From: Cordilura impudica
Lineage: Eukaryota; Arthropoda; Insecta; Diptera; Scathophagidae
Direction of reading: 5' to 3'
Length of the DNA: 64,000 bases
NCBI GenBank assembly: GCA_963682025.1
Contig: OY821518.1
Coordinates: 228,058,236-228,122,235 of the forward strand
Part shown: positions 33,321 through 44,299 of the stretch, piece by piece
How the letters are laid out: each line of letters starts with the position of its first letter
Position numbering within the stretch: the first letter of the stretch is position 1
The notes under the pieces: generated by a model
Seen by the model: the letters and a program-made list of their open reading frames with translations, nothing else
Database searches by the model: none
Told to the model about the DNA's origin: nothing
Program-made: the position numbers and the translations under genes

Positions 33321-34818
33321 AGTAAGAAGTTGCACGGTGTCAAGTCACATGATCTTACACGATCTAAAAATTTTCCGTTTCTTAAAACGCAGAATTCTTG
33401 CAAACGATGAAAAATAAATGTTCCCGGGGTATTTCACTGCACTTCCTCTCGCAGCGACTATATTTCCGCTATATGTCCACTACGCGAATGCCAGAGTGAT
33501 TTATTACGGTTTCTTAAACTAAATTGATGCTATTTAGCCAAAACTTCTACATAGTTTTCGAACAGTTGCAGAAAAGGGATCCGATTTTTTTTTAATGAGT
33601 TTTAACAATAGTGTAATGTCCCATATTTATTAATCACAACATCTACAGACCTCACATATAAATTTTAAAAGCGGCCAACCTTAATAAAAAAATATATGGA
33701 ACACCCTTTAAAACAGTTTTCAAAATAATAATAATAAAATAATATTAAAAATTATAATCTTAATTTTAGTTTTAAGACTGTTTAACAAAATATATATTAA
33801 ATAAATGACACCCTATGATTTACATTAGTGCTCTATATCATACAAACTTTCGTCCGTCCGTCCGTCCGTCTATACAATACACATGACAAGTAATTCTTTT
33901 CTTTTGTGGGTGTGTAGTGAAGCTACCCGCCAATAATAAATCAATACATCTAGCAGTAGCATGAATGTATCGGAAAAGTTAACTGCCTCATCAAAAATGA
34001 ACTCATTCATTGTATGCAGTTTATGAAGACAAAAACAAAAAACAAAAACAGAAACAGAAACATGTATAAATTTAAATCCTACTCATCTGCTCAACGAAAA
34101 CACTTGTTACGGTAGCATATTGTGTTATTTGTACAATGTAGTACGAGCTAAACGATAGTTGAAGGTTTTCATATTAAACTTCCCTATAATTCCAAAGACA
34201 TACATATGTAGCTACAATGCAACCTCACATATAAGGGCTTATTTGGATGTGTTTGCGGTTTGAACTTATTTTGTATGTGTAATTTTCATAGATTTTTCTA
34301 ACAATGTCCTTTGGGTAAAAACCCGATACGAGGGCTATATAATAAGTACCTGGCCTTGGTACAAAAATCATTTCATTTATTTCTACCAAGCTAATTTTTT
34401 TAAAGTTTAAAAACAGAAGATGGTCAAAACCTAAATTTTTTGTTGTCACCGATTGCAAAATTTTTATCGCCATTTAATAGCAAACATATTACAACTAAAA
34501 AAAATTATCAAAATAATTAAAATTATGGGCTCGGTGGCATGCTACTTTATATAAACTATTTATAAAATTTTACAAAAAATTAATTAAAAATAAATTATCA
34601 CTACACAGAAACTAAGAATCTAAGCCACGCAGGGAATGACGAAATTGTCTTCTTTAACCTTATATAAAATACTTAAAAAATATTATGTAAATGACGCTAA
34701 TTTTCTTCCGATTAGTATGATATGGTGTGTAAATTTGTAATATGTTTGAAAGCATATAATTTATAAGATTTATAGCCTTTTTCTAGCCCTTTTTAGTTTT
34801 TAAATTGCGACCAGTACA
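33321..34818. other. Interval without recognised genes
   Basis: AT-rich. It contains a GTCC(G) tetranucleotide run at 33850-33875. A minus-strand frame at 34473-34225 (82 codons) has no motif I know. Part of the far right may be decayed 5' Transib sequence. Confidence 0.4.
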
Positions 34819-35059
34819 ATGCAAAGAAAGGATATTTGGAAAAATCAAACATCATCTTCCAATAACTACTGCAGACCAATAAAATTTGAATTCAAAATGG
34901 GAACTCGTGCTACCATTAAAAAAGAAATCAGTGATATTAGAGCCCAAATTGCTACCCTACAGCCTTTGAATTTATATATTAACGCACTATGGGGTATTTG
35001 TACCAAAAAGCTGGCATTAAATAAACGGGTCTTCCGATCCGCGTATATATGTGTACTAT

Positions 35060-36345
35060 TTAGTTTTCGGGATCGTTGATTTCAAATCTGAAGTCAAAAT
35101 TTCGAAAATCAAAATGGCGGACACAAAATGGCGGATCATTTTTTCAAACCTAAGCGCATTTCCACTAATTTTTGTCTTAAGGGGTTTTCGGTGTCGCTGA
35201 TCTCAAATCTGAATTAAAAATTTAAAAAATCAAAATGGCGGACCATTTTTCTTCAAACTAAGCGAATTTCCACTAAACTTTGTCTTAAGGGTTTTTCGGG
35301 GTCGCTGATCTCAAATCTGAATTCAAAATTTCAAAAATCAAAATGGCGGACCTTTCTTCTTAAAACTAAGCGCATTCACACCAAACTTTGTCTTAAGGGG
35401 TTTTCGGGGTCGCTGATCTCGAATCTGAAGTCAACATTTCAAAAATCAAAATGGCGGACACATTTACACCAAACTGATTTCCTATCTAAGGTCCAAATTT
35501 GTGTCACTGTGAATTTTTGGTGTTTCGTATGTAAAAATAATAAACTGAGCATGCAACGAGTTTCATAAAAGTTTAACATGACATTTTGGTTGAAACTTTT
35601 TATAAGAAGCATTTGGTTTTCCGATTTCATTTCATTTCATTCATTTAAATTTAATCTGATGATTACGATTGTTTCGATGAAGGAGACAATGAAGTAGACG
35701 ATCAAAAAGACGATGAAGAAGTGCAGTTATAAAGTTGCTTAGTAATTTTTAATAAAAAAAATATTCACGCTTCCCCGAGCACAAATTTGTGTTTTTTTCT
35801 CGAAATGAAAATTTAGGAACCCCAAAAAAACTAAAAAATTCAAATCTGCGACCCCAAATTCTCAAATTCAGTTTAAAAAGCAGCTACCCCGAAAACCCGT
35901 AAAGACAAGATTTGAAGTGAATGCGTTTAATTTTGGTTTTAAGAAAAATGGTCCGCCGTTTTGTGTCCGCCATTTTGATTTTTTAAATTTTGAATTCAGA
36001 TTTGAGATCAGCGACACCGAAAACCCCTTAAGACAAAGTTTAGTGGAAATGTGCTTAGTTTGAGAAAAATGGTCCGCCATTTGTGTCCGCCAATTTGATC
36101 TTTGAAATTTTGAATTCAGATTTGAGATCAGCGACATTGAAAACTGAAAACCCCCTTAGAGAAAGTTTCCGCCATTTGTGTCCCCCATTTTCATTTTTGA
36201 AATTTTGAATTCGGATTTGCGATCAGCGACACCGAAAGCCCCTTAAGACAAAGTTAAGTGGATATGCGCTTAGGTTTAAATGGTCCGCCATTTTGTGTCC
36301 GCCATTTTCATTTTTGAAAGTTTGAATTCAGATTCGAATTCAGCG
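35060..36345. repeat. Two inverted tandem arrays (AAAATGGCGGAC units)
   Basis: A unit of about 115-130 bp (gtcgctgatctcaaatctga ... caaaatggcggaccatttt ... actttgtcttaaggggtttt) is repeated about four times in plus orientation at 35060-35475 and about four to five times in minus orientation at 35850-36345. A spacer of about 375 bp lies between them. The spacer holds the end of an acidic reading frame (FDEGDNEVDDQKDDEE, stop at about 35732) followed by AATAAAAAAA. Long inverted ends made of tandem units are known in Foldback/Galileo elements. The match here is of layout only. Confidence 0.7.
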
Positions 36346-36872
36346 ACCTCCAAAATCATTATATTACCAAATTTCCGACAAATACCGTAACACGCTCAAT
36401 TTTTATTAGCTTTTTGCATTGCAAAACACCTTTTTTTCGAAGTCCTCGAAAAACATGAAGTGCAAATTTGTGCAATCTACACCTGCGAAATTTGGTTACA
36501 ATATATGTCAAACTACAAACTGTATCAATATCTTAATGGGGCGAAACGGGGCTCATAAACAAAAGTTCCAACATACAGGCATATTTTTTTTTAACTTCTC
36601 AATTTTTAGGTGCTCCTAAGAAAACCGGAATTAAACTTAAGTAAGGGCACAAAACGAAGCGTTTTGTTGACTTAAACGTAACTTAATTTCAATTAATTGG
36701 AAAACCTCAACTTCAGCGGTTTCCCGGCTACGCAAAATTTACTATATTGTTATTTTATCGTTAGAACATTATATAGTGGTCAATTAACTATGCGATTAAA
36801 ATTATTGCATGGGTTAAAACGCAATTTAAAATTTTGATTTTTTGCCAGCTTTTCAGTACGAATACCCCTTAA
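36346..36872. other. Interval between array and LINE
   Basis: Short frames only and AT-rich. A small frame at 36419-36619 has no known motif. Confidence 0.4.
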
Positions 36873-38235
36873 ATTACCGAAAAGGCCACCAGGGCTTTTT
36901 ACGCCTGTCAAAAACTATTTGGTAGAACGTGGGGTTTAAATCCCCACATGATCTCGTCGTTGAAACTATTGTTAAACCAATGGTTACCTATTCTGCTCTT
37001 GCATGGTGGCCATAGGTTGAGCAAACTAATGTGAAAACAATCCTGAACAAGGTGTATCTCATTGCCTGTATTGGTATTACAGGGGCGAACAGAACGTGTC
37101 CAACCAATGCTATCGGCATCATGCTTAACATTACACCATTGCATATTTCGATCATCGAAAATGCGTGCATGTGTGCCGTACGACTTCAGGATTTTGGTAG
37201 CATGAAGGAGGGTGACCTAAAGGGTCACATGAGTGTCGCAAGGCTCTTTATCCATGACCCGGTGGCGAGAGTCACGGACAGAATGCTACCAAAAAAGATA
37301 TTCATCAGGGAATTTGAAACCATGATATTGGAATGGACCGCATGGACCAGTAGGACCTGGGAACTGGAGCATGTGTGGTTCACAGATGGCTCAAAACAAT
37401 CAAATGGGGACACTGGCGCGGTCATATTTGGTCCCAATTTTCAACGTGCCTTACCCATGGGTAAATAACCATCCATTTTCCAAGCGGAGGTCTTCGCTAT
37501 TTATATATGCGTGACTGAATATCTCAGAAGAAACACAAAAAGGGCACTCATTTATATACTATCCGATATTCAGGCTGCGCTAAAGGCAATAATGGCCTAC
37601 AACGTGACGTCTAAATTGGTCTTGGAATGCATCGAAGGGCTAAACGAATTAGGTAGATGCAACAAACTAACTCTATGCTGGATTCCGAAGGGACACGAAG
37701 GACACGTGGGGAACAAAAGGGCCGATGCCTAGCCAATCGAGGGACCCGTCGTCCTTTCATCGGTCCGGAACCTTTCTCTGGTGTTCCAGGTGGGACACAT
37801 AAAAGAAAAAATGAGGGAGTGGAGAAAATCTAAAATTGCCGAACACTGGGACAAAAGTCCAGACCAACGACCGGCTAAGAGATTTATAACTCCATCCACC
37901 ATTCAATCGGAAAGACTACTTACCCTTGATAAGGACTTAAGGACCTTGACGAGATTTTTTACAGGAACTGCAATCTTAGATATCATCTACGAAAGAAAGG
38001 ACAATCTGCTATAGACACATGTAGGTTCTGCGAGCAGGAGGTGGAAACAGCAGAACATATTCTCTGTAAATGTCCAAGACTAAGTGGCAAGAGAATCGTT
38101 GCACTTGGAGGATACACTGTATCCCCCCGGGACATATGGAATCTAATGCCAAATCGGGTAATAGACTTCATAAGAAGCCTTAACCATGGGCTGCACAAAA
38201 GATCAAACTGGTCGCAGTGCGTAGAGCCTTCTTCA
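36873..38235 (+). pseudogene. LOA-type LINE: RT thumb, RNase H and C-terminal zinc motif
   Basis: The 5' truncated 3' half of an ORF2. Decayed frames give KATRAFYACQKLFGRTWGLNPH and SALAWWP (thumb), then LIACIGITGANRTCPTNAI. RNase H follows: HVWFTDGSKQSNGDTGAVIFG (37370-37440), SDIQAALKAI, and CWIPKGHEGHVGNKRADA, the latter a good GHxGxxGNxxAD box. The end is CRFCEQEVETAEHILCKCP. At least four frame breaks. It stops at about 38235 with no poly-A, directly joined to Transib relic D. Clade inferred from the WGLNP / ITGAxRTxPT wording. Confidence 0.75.
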
Positions 38236-38505
38236 TCTCATCTAATGTAAGCTACCAATTGGTGCTAACAATGATAGGTGGAAAAGAAGGCCAGGCCTTG
38301 ACTGGCACAAAGGCTTCATCCAGCTGTGTTATATGCCAAACAACATCAAGCCAATTAAACCAAGTCCCGGAAAAAACTTTAGATAATACTGGTAAATATG
38401 AATTTGGATTATCGCCGCAACATACAAAAATACGATTTATGGAACACATACTGAAAATCAGTTATGATTTGGACTTCGGACCTACAGGATCAAGATCAAG
38501 TTGAG

Positions 38506-38947
38506 AAGTTTAAATAATCTAATCCATAAAAACAAAGTTTTTATTGAAACTCTTTCTTTTCTTATGCACATGAGTTTTGAATCTCTCCGTGACTGTGCGT
38601 GACTATTTTGAAATTAATCACAACAAATCTATGGACCAAGTTTCAGATTGATTGGATGAGGGGAAATCCGTTTTAAATATCTCCGTGACTGTGCGTGACT
38701 AAGTCAAAGTAAATCTTTTTTCACAGCAAGAGTATGGACTAAGTTTCAGATCGATCGGATGAGGGGAAATGGCATTTAGATCACTCCGTGACTGTGCGTG
38801 ACTATGCGTGACTGTGCGTGACTACCCCAAAATTAATCTGTAGTCACAACAAGACTATGGGCCAAGTTTCAGATCAATTGGATAAGGGGGAATGGGGTTA
38901 CCCCACGATAGACAGACAGAGAGTATGAGTTAAATGAAAGAGTTTAA
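38506..38947 (+). repeat. GTGACTGTGCGTGAC tandem repeat unit, copy 1
   Basis: Three to four units of about 110 bp (ctccgtgactgtgcgtgact ... caagtttcagatcgattgga ... gaggggaaatg) are followed by gacagacagagagt and gagtttaaaaag. It interrupts Transib relic D. Related copies are at 50400-50845 and, in reverse and partial, within 48290-48440. Confidence 0.75.
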
Positions 38948-39510
38948 AAAGAAACATGTTCAAGATGAATATAAATCAGCCAAAACAAGGATCAACCAAT
39001 ACGAATGATGGGAATACATCAAGAAGATTCTTTTCAGACCACAAAATAGCATCTGAAATAATGGGTGTTAATGTAAACCTTATTTCAAGATTTAAAACAG
39101 TCATCGAAGTACTTGCGTTCAATCGATAAATTGACGCTACAAAATTTGGTGATTATGCCAAGGTAACTACAGGAATATACCTAACCAAACACCCATGGAA
39201 AAATATGTATACAACAGTCCATTACATCCTTCATCATGGAGAAGATATCATTAAATATTATTAAGTGTCACTTGGAGATCTGACAGAGGAAAAAAGGAAT
39301 AAGGATTACCCATTTTATAGAGATCACAATACCAGAAAATTATCACGAAATGTTACAACGCAGTGTGGCAACGTCAGATAAATTCATCTCTAGCATTTAA
39401 AATCACTGGAAAGTAAATATCTGGACTTAGATAAAGAAGCGAAAGTCTGCTACTGGACAGAAATAATACAGAACTGCATATCGAATATTTCGAACCAACT
39501 AAATGAATAA

Positions 39511-39706
39511 AAATTATAATTTACTTTTACTGTTCTTTATAAAAAAAAAATAAAAACTTCCTTCCAATACAAATATTTATGATTAATTTTGCAAAGTGGG
39601 ACACCTGTTCAAAAAACTATCCTAAGTATTCTTAAAAGGTTTATTTACCCACAAAACCCACATTTTCATGCTAAAAGCTAAAAAAAAGAAATATTAAAGT
39701 TCAACT
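39511..39706. other. AT-rich interval
   Basis: It lies between Transib relic D and the next LINE and includes an A-run near 39540. Nothing recognised. Confidence 0.4.
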
Positions 39707-39958
39707 TTGACCTTCGAGCCCACAATAACTACTGAAGAGATTTTAATTAAATGGAAATTGGAAATGTTCACGGAATTATCTGTAGTGGGCCTTAAAAAAG
39801 CCAAACGATTAAAATCTGTTTTTACGATGCGCGGTTTAATTTACATAAAATTTAATACGGATGAAGATCCTGTGCGTATTGATAGTATGGATGACCTGCT
39901 CAATTTTTTTCTTGATGCACACCAACCTGATGCGAACCAATTTCGTAACAACTACTAA
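39707..39958 (+). pseudogene. LINE ORF1 C-terminal fragment
   Basis: An 83-codon frame ending PDANQFRNNY, containing SVFTMRGLIYIKF and VRIDSMDDLLNFF, consistent with the C-terminal domain of an ORF1 in CR1-like LINEs. It is assigned mainly by its place directly upstream of ORF2. The 5' part is missing. Confidence 0.45.
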
Positions 39959-40056
39959 TAGCTTTTTAAATATGTCAACAATAACTTCACTTCACTCACG
40001 TCTAAGCTGTTTTTTAAAACATATTCTTACTATTTTTCCCAAATATTATTCCTTCT

Positions 40057-42918
40057 TTGAACATAAGTCATTATATTGTTATGAAATTTTCTTATTTAAA
40101 TTTAAATTTGATAAATTTTGTTTTGCTTGCGTTGCTTATATTAATATCTTTTTTAATCATGACATCTCATATGGATAGTGTAGCTCTCACTTCCAAAGAT
40201 GTTACTTCTGATATGATACGAATACTGTGCAAACAAAAATCAGGTATTAAATTGTGTCATATTAATGCTCAGAGTTTAAGGTCCAAGATTGATGAGTTTC
40301 GTTACATTTTTGAACGCTCTGGTGTAGATGTTGTATGCGTGTCTGAGACGTGGTTCAATGAGTCTGTTGTTGATGGTATAAATGATTTAAAAGATTACAA
40401 AATTTTTCGTTGTGATAGAGAAACTCCTGGTGGTGGTGTGGCTCAGGAAATATATTATTTGTAAACTGTGCTGTATTTCAAAACCAGTTGATGTTTCTGC
40501 TAATGATTCATGTAACAAAATTTAATATATATTCATCGAGATATTAGCTGGTGGTCGGAAATTACTCGTTGGATCTGTAAACAGGCCGAATAAAAGAGAC
40601 GATACAGTTTTTTTTCTGAAAAAGATGAAAACGCTAGCTTTGGAATATGATGATGTAATAATATGTGGAGATTTTAACTCTAATTTGATAGTTGAAAGCC
40701 ATCTTAACAATGATATGAAATCAATTGGTTTAATCCCAACAAATTGTACAGTGCCAACACATTTCACTTCCACCTCTAGTACATTATTGGATTTATTCTT
40801 TGTCAGTGATATGAAAAAAGTTCTTTTATATGACCAGTTATCAGTACCTTGTTTCTCTAAACATGATTTGATATTCCTAACCTTTAATTTTCAGTTGCAG
40901 TATGTATGTGATGAAACTACTTTCTATGATTTTAAGAATATGAATTATGTTCTGACGTCCTTTGAGCTATCCAATATTGATTTTCGTAGAATACAACTTG
41001 TCAAATGTTTTTAATGCATCTGTTCCAGTCAAAACAGTTAAACACAATGCTAGGAAAAAACCATGGTTCAATGCAGGAATCAAATCAGCGATCGCTCGTA
41101 GAGATTTGAATTATAAATGTTGGAAAACTTTCAAAACTACAGAATTCCAAACTGAGTACTGCAATACTAGAAAAGAAGTTAATAGGATGATAAAAAGTGC
41201 AAAATCTGAATATTATTCTCGTTGTTTTTCATCAGCTATTGGATCAAAAAACACTTGGAAAACTATACGCGAAATTGGTGTTGGTAAATCACCATTTGTT
41301 AATGCTGCTGCAATAGACGTAGATGAAATCAATGAGTCGTTTACAACTCTCCCTAATGTTCCATCGAATATTAGTGATTATGAACAATGGCCTACTATTC
41401 CTGGTAATAGTTTCTCCTTTAATTGCGTAATTGAATCGGATGTTATATCGAGTTGCCTTGCATAAAGTCAAATGCTGTTGGGTTTGACAACATCCATCCG
41501 AAATTTTTGAGGATTATAATCCCGCTAATTATACCTTATATCACATATATTTTTAATAATATCATCACGAAGAATGTTTATCCCAAGAACTGGAAATATG
41601 CTAAAATTATACCCACCCCAAAATCAAACAATGAATATCGCCCAATTGCTATATTGCCTTACTTATCTAAAGTTTTTGAACGATTACTCCATCAACAAAT
41701 TGTTAAGTACGTTATGATAAAGGGTTGTTTACAAAAAGACAATCTGGATTTCGACGCAGTCACAGCTGCATAACTGCCCTTATTGATGTTTCTGAAGAAA
41801 TCCGTAGCAAACTTGATGATGGAAATATCTCATTCCTTGTTCTTCTAGACCATTCCAAGGCATTTGACACTGTGGACCATGAAGTTCTCTGCTTAAAGCT
41901 GCTCAAAATGTATAATTTCTCAACTTTATCAACACGTTTAATTTCATCGTACTTATCAGGCCGAAGTCAATCTGTTTGTGTAAATAATAAAATATCTCGC
42001 TCGTTACCTGATTTGAAAGACGTGCCACAAGGGTCAATACTTGGGCCACTACTTTTTACACTCTATATAAATGATTTGGAACAAAAACTACAATACTGTA
42101 ATGTACACATGTACGCTGATGATGTACAACTTTATATAAGTGGTGACTCAACTAATATAAATAACTGTGTTGAGAAACTAAATTCCGATCTAAAACATGT
42201 TCATGAATGGGCAAATTCGAATGGATAATGTATAAATCCCAAGAAGTCTAAGTGTTTGGTAATTGCCAAGAAAAATTTAAAGTTGTCCGTTGAACCATTA
42301 ATAATGCTTGATAACAATAAAATTGAAATTGTATCTACGGCCAAAAATCTTGGTATCACTTTTAATTGTACACTTACATGGTCTGACCACATAAATGCTG
42401 CTGCAGGAAAAACATTTGCAAAGTTACGATCTCTTTGGAATACTCAATTTTTTACACCACCTAATATTAGAATTCTACTTGCAAAATCTTATTTAATACC
42501 TACATTACTATATGGTTACGAAATATATGCTAGTTGTGACTCAAGGAGTCTGACAAAACTTATATCTACTTACAACGCTATACTGAGATATGTTTTTAAT
42601 TTGAGGAAATATGACCACATCTCTCAGTACTCTAAATAGCTCTATGGAGTTACAATTACTAATCTCTTGAAAATAAGAACTTTGATCCTCTTACACAAAA
42701 TCGTATACACTCATGAACCACCATACCTCTTCGAAAGAATCCAATTTACACGTTCTAGTAGATCTAATGACATTATACATATAAGACATCGAAGTTTAAC
42801 ATCTGACTGGCAATTCTATGTTAATTCAGTCCGTCTTTGGAACACACTACCTTCGACCATTAAATTTATAAGCAACGCTCTGCATTTTAAAAGAGAACTC
42901 TTTCTGTACTACTCATAA
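40057..42918 (+). pseudogene. LINE ORF2: endonuclease and reverse transcriptase, frameshifted
   Basis: Endonuclease motifs: KLCHINAQSLRSKIDEFRYI, CVSETWFNES, DRETPGGGVA, then VIICGDFNSNL and FSKHDLIFLTF. The frame breaks near 40464, 41000, 41460, 41750 and 42226 (stop after ANSNG). RT motifs: VGFDNIHPKFL, NEYRPIAILPYLSKVFER, LLDHSKAFDTVDHEVL, VPQGSILGPLLFTLYINDL and MYADDVQLYI, so the catalytic box is kept. The C-terminal part reads ILLHKIVYTHEPPYLFERI to SVRLWNTLPSTIKF, ending at 42918. Six or more blocks are needed to cover it, so it is dead but still young enough to read throughout. Confidence 0.85.
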
Positions 42919-43275
42919 AAACTTTTAATTTTGATTTTTGATATTATTATATTATTATTTTTCTATGCTATTATAATCTTGTTATTAATTATATTATATA
43001 AGAAGGTTTTTAATTGAATTATTTAATGCTTAATGTTCAATGTAAAATTTTATTCTCATTTTTTGATTCTCCTATGTTGATATCCATATCTTCTATTACT
43101 CAATGTTTTTCTTTAATAATCTATTGTATTATTCTTTAGTTTTACTTTAAGCAATGTAAAATTTCCATAATGCTTTTTTACTTGTTACTAATCCTGTATT
43201 TTAATTATAAGATTTATGTCTTGTTGTATAGGATACTATAATAAATAAATAATTATAAATAAAAAAAAAAAATTA

Positions 43276-43985
43276 CTAAAATTTTTGTTGGCTAACGAAA
43301 ATCGATCGATCGATTCTGGTTTTACCGAAAATTTTAAAAACTCAATTGTAATACTGCCATCACTTTCTTCTTGGAACGACATCTCTTGCCAAGACCAGAT
43401 ATTTATAATACAACCTTCGTATTAAGAACTATTTTATTTTTGGCGGGCTTTAATTTGTGATGACGCTCAATTTATTTATGAAATTCAAAATAAGTTCTGT
43501 TAAAGAACTAAGATGTTCTCTTCTACCTCATTAGTACCAAAGAGACCCACACGCAATATGTGTCACAATCCTCCATGTATGTGTAGTTTTACTATTTATT
43601 GTTTTCCTCTACTTAATTCTTTTAGATATTCTCTGACACCAATAGCCAAAGATTGCAAGTAGATTTAAAAAAAACATACAAAATGAGGCCTCGAAAGGAG
43701 ACGTATTAGAATCACTTAAACGAAGATAAATCCTTTGTAGAGTATGTGATTCAAAAGATTACGATCTACGATCATCTATGATAGATTATAAATTTTTTAA
43801 AGAACCGTCTTGTTCCTGATAAGTCACAACACTTAAATAAGACGCAAAAAAACTAGTTCATTAATATCAGCAAAGGAAGCTTGGTTTCAAAATAGTTAAA
43901 TCCCAATCGTACTTTCTAAGTTATAAAAATTCTTCCTGAAATATAAAGATGCGTTTAAGAAAATGTCCGATCATAAGCAAATATG
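43276..43985. other. Interval without recognised genes
   Basis: It contains a small CGATCGATCGATCG run (about 43301-43315). Only short frames. Nothing else noted. Confidence 0.4.
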
Positions 43986-44299
43986 ACAAAATTCTTTATT
44001 GTCAGTGACTAGCAATATTCGATAGGTAAATATTTAATTTATGCATTTGTGGAGCATAATACGGCAATTTTGACGATCAACGAAGCCATCTAGGTGAAAA
44101 TGCTTAGGACGATTTTGTTCGAAAAATCAGCATCCACTTGTTGATGTCCAATAATCCATGCAACGAACTCTCTTCACTGTACATGGTCATTGGGCTTCAG
44201 TTTTTGTTTCAATTGAACTTTATGAGCATGGAGACTGCGAATTTCAGTGAGAATAGGCCGTGGAGAGCTTCTTGAAATTTTCAGTTCTTGTCCACGACG

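Larger units (their letters stand above)
34819..39510 (+). pseudogene. Transib transposase relic D, in three pieces
   Basis: Piece 1 (34819-34985) reads RKDIWKNQTSSSNNYCRPIKFEF. Piece 2 (38236-38505) reads LVLTMIGGKEGQALTG, then CVICQTTSSQ and IRFMEHILKISYDLDFGP; the second catalytic Asp is Gly here (MIGGK, where family members have MIDGK). Piece 3 (38950-39510) has TNDGNTSRRFF in one frame, followed by frames with HHGEDII, LGDLTEEKRNKDYPFYRDHNTRK and KEAKVCYW. Insertions split it: 34986-38235 (double array plus LOA-type LINE) and 38506-38947 (GTGACTGTGCGTGAC repeat). The protein is closer to copies A and B than to C. No ends were found. Confidence 0.8.
39707..43275 (+). mobile_element. CR1/Jockey-superfamily LINE, 5' truncated
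   Basis: The end of ORF1 (39707-39958), a nearly complete but frameshifted ORF2 (40057-42918) and a 3' UTR ending in AATAAATAA-type tail repeats plus an A-run (about 43240-43275) are present. No RNase H domain is seen between RT and the end, unlike the I-clade element at the left. The order and the poly-A-like tail give the plus orientation. Confidence 0.82.

Noticed and set aside
35868..36137. Open frames with repeated SLISNLNSKF and KSKWRT words
   Set aside because: They are translations of the AAAATGGCGGAC tandem units, so the repetition is at DNA level and needs no protein explanation.
38560..38900. Regularly repeated GTGACTGTGCGTGAC as a CRISPR-like array
   Set aside because: The spacers are themselves similar to each other, there are no cas genes and the genome is eukaryotic. 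It is a tandem repeat.
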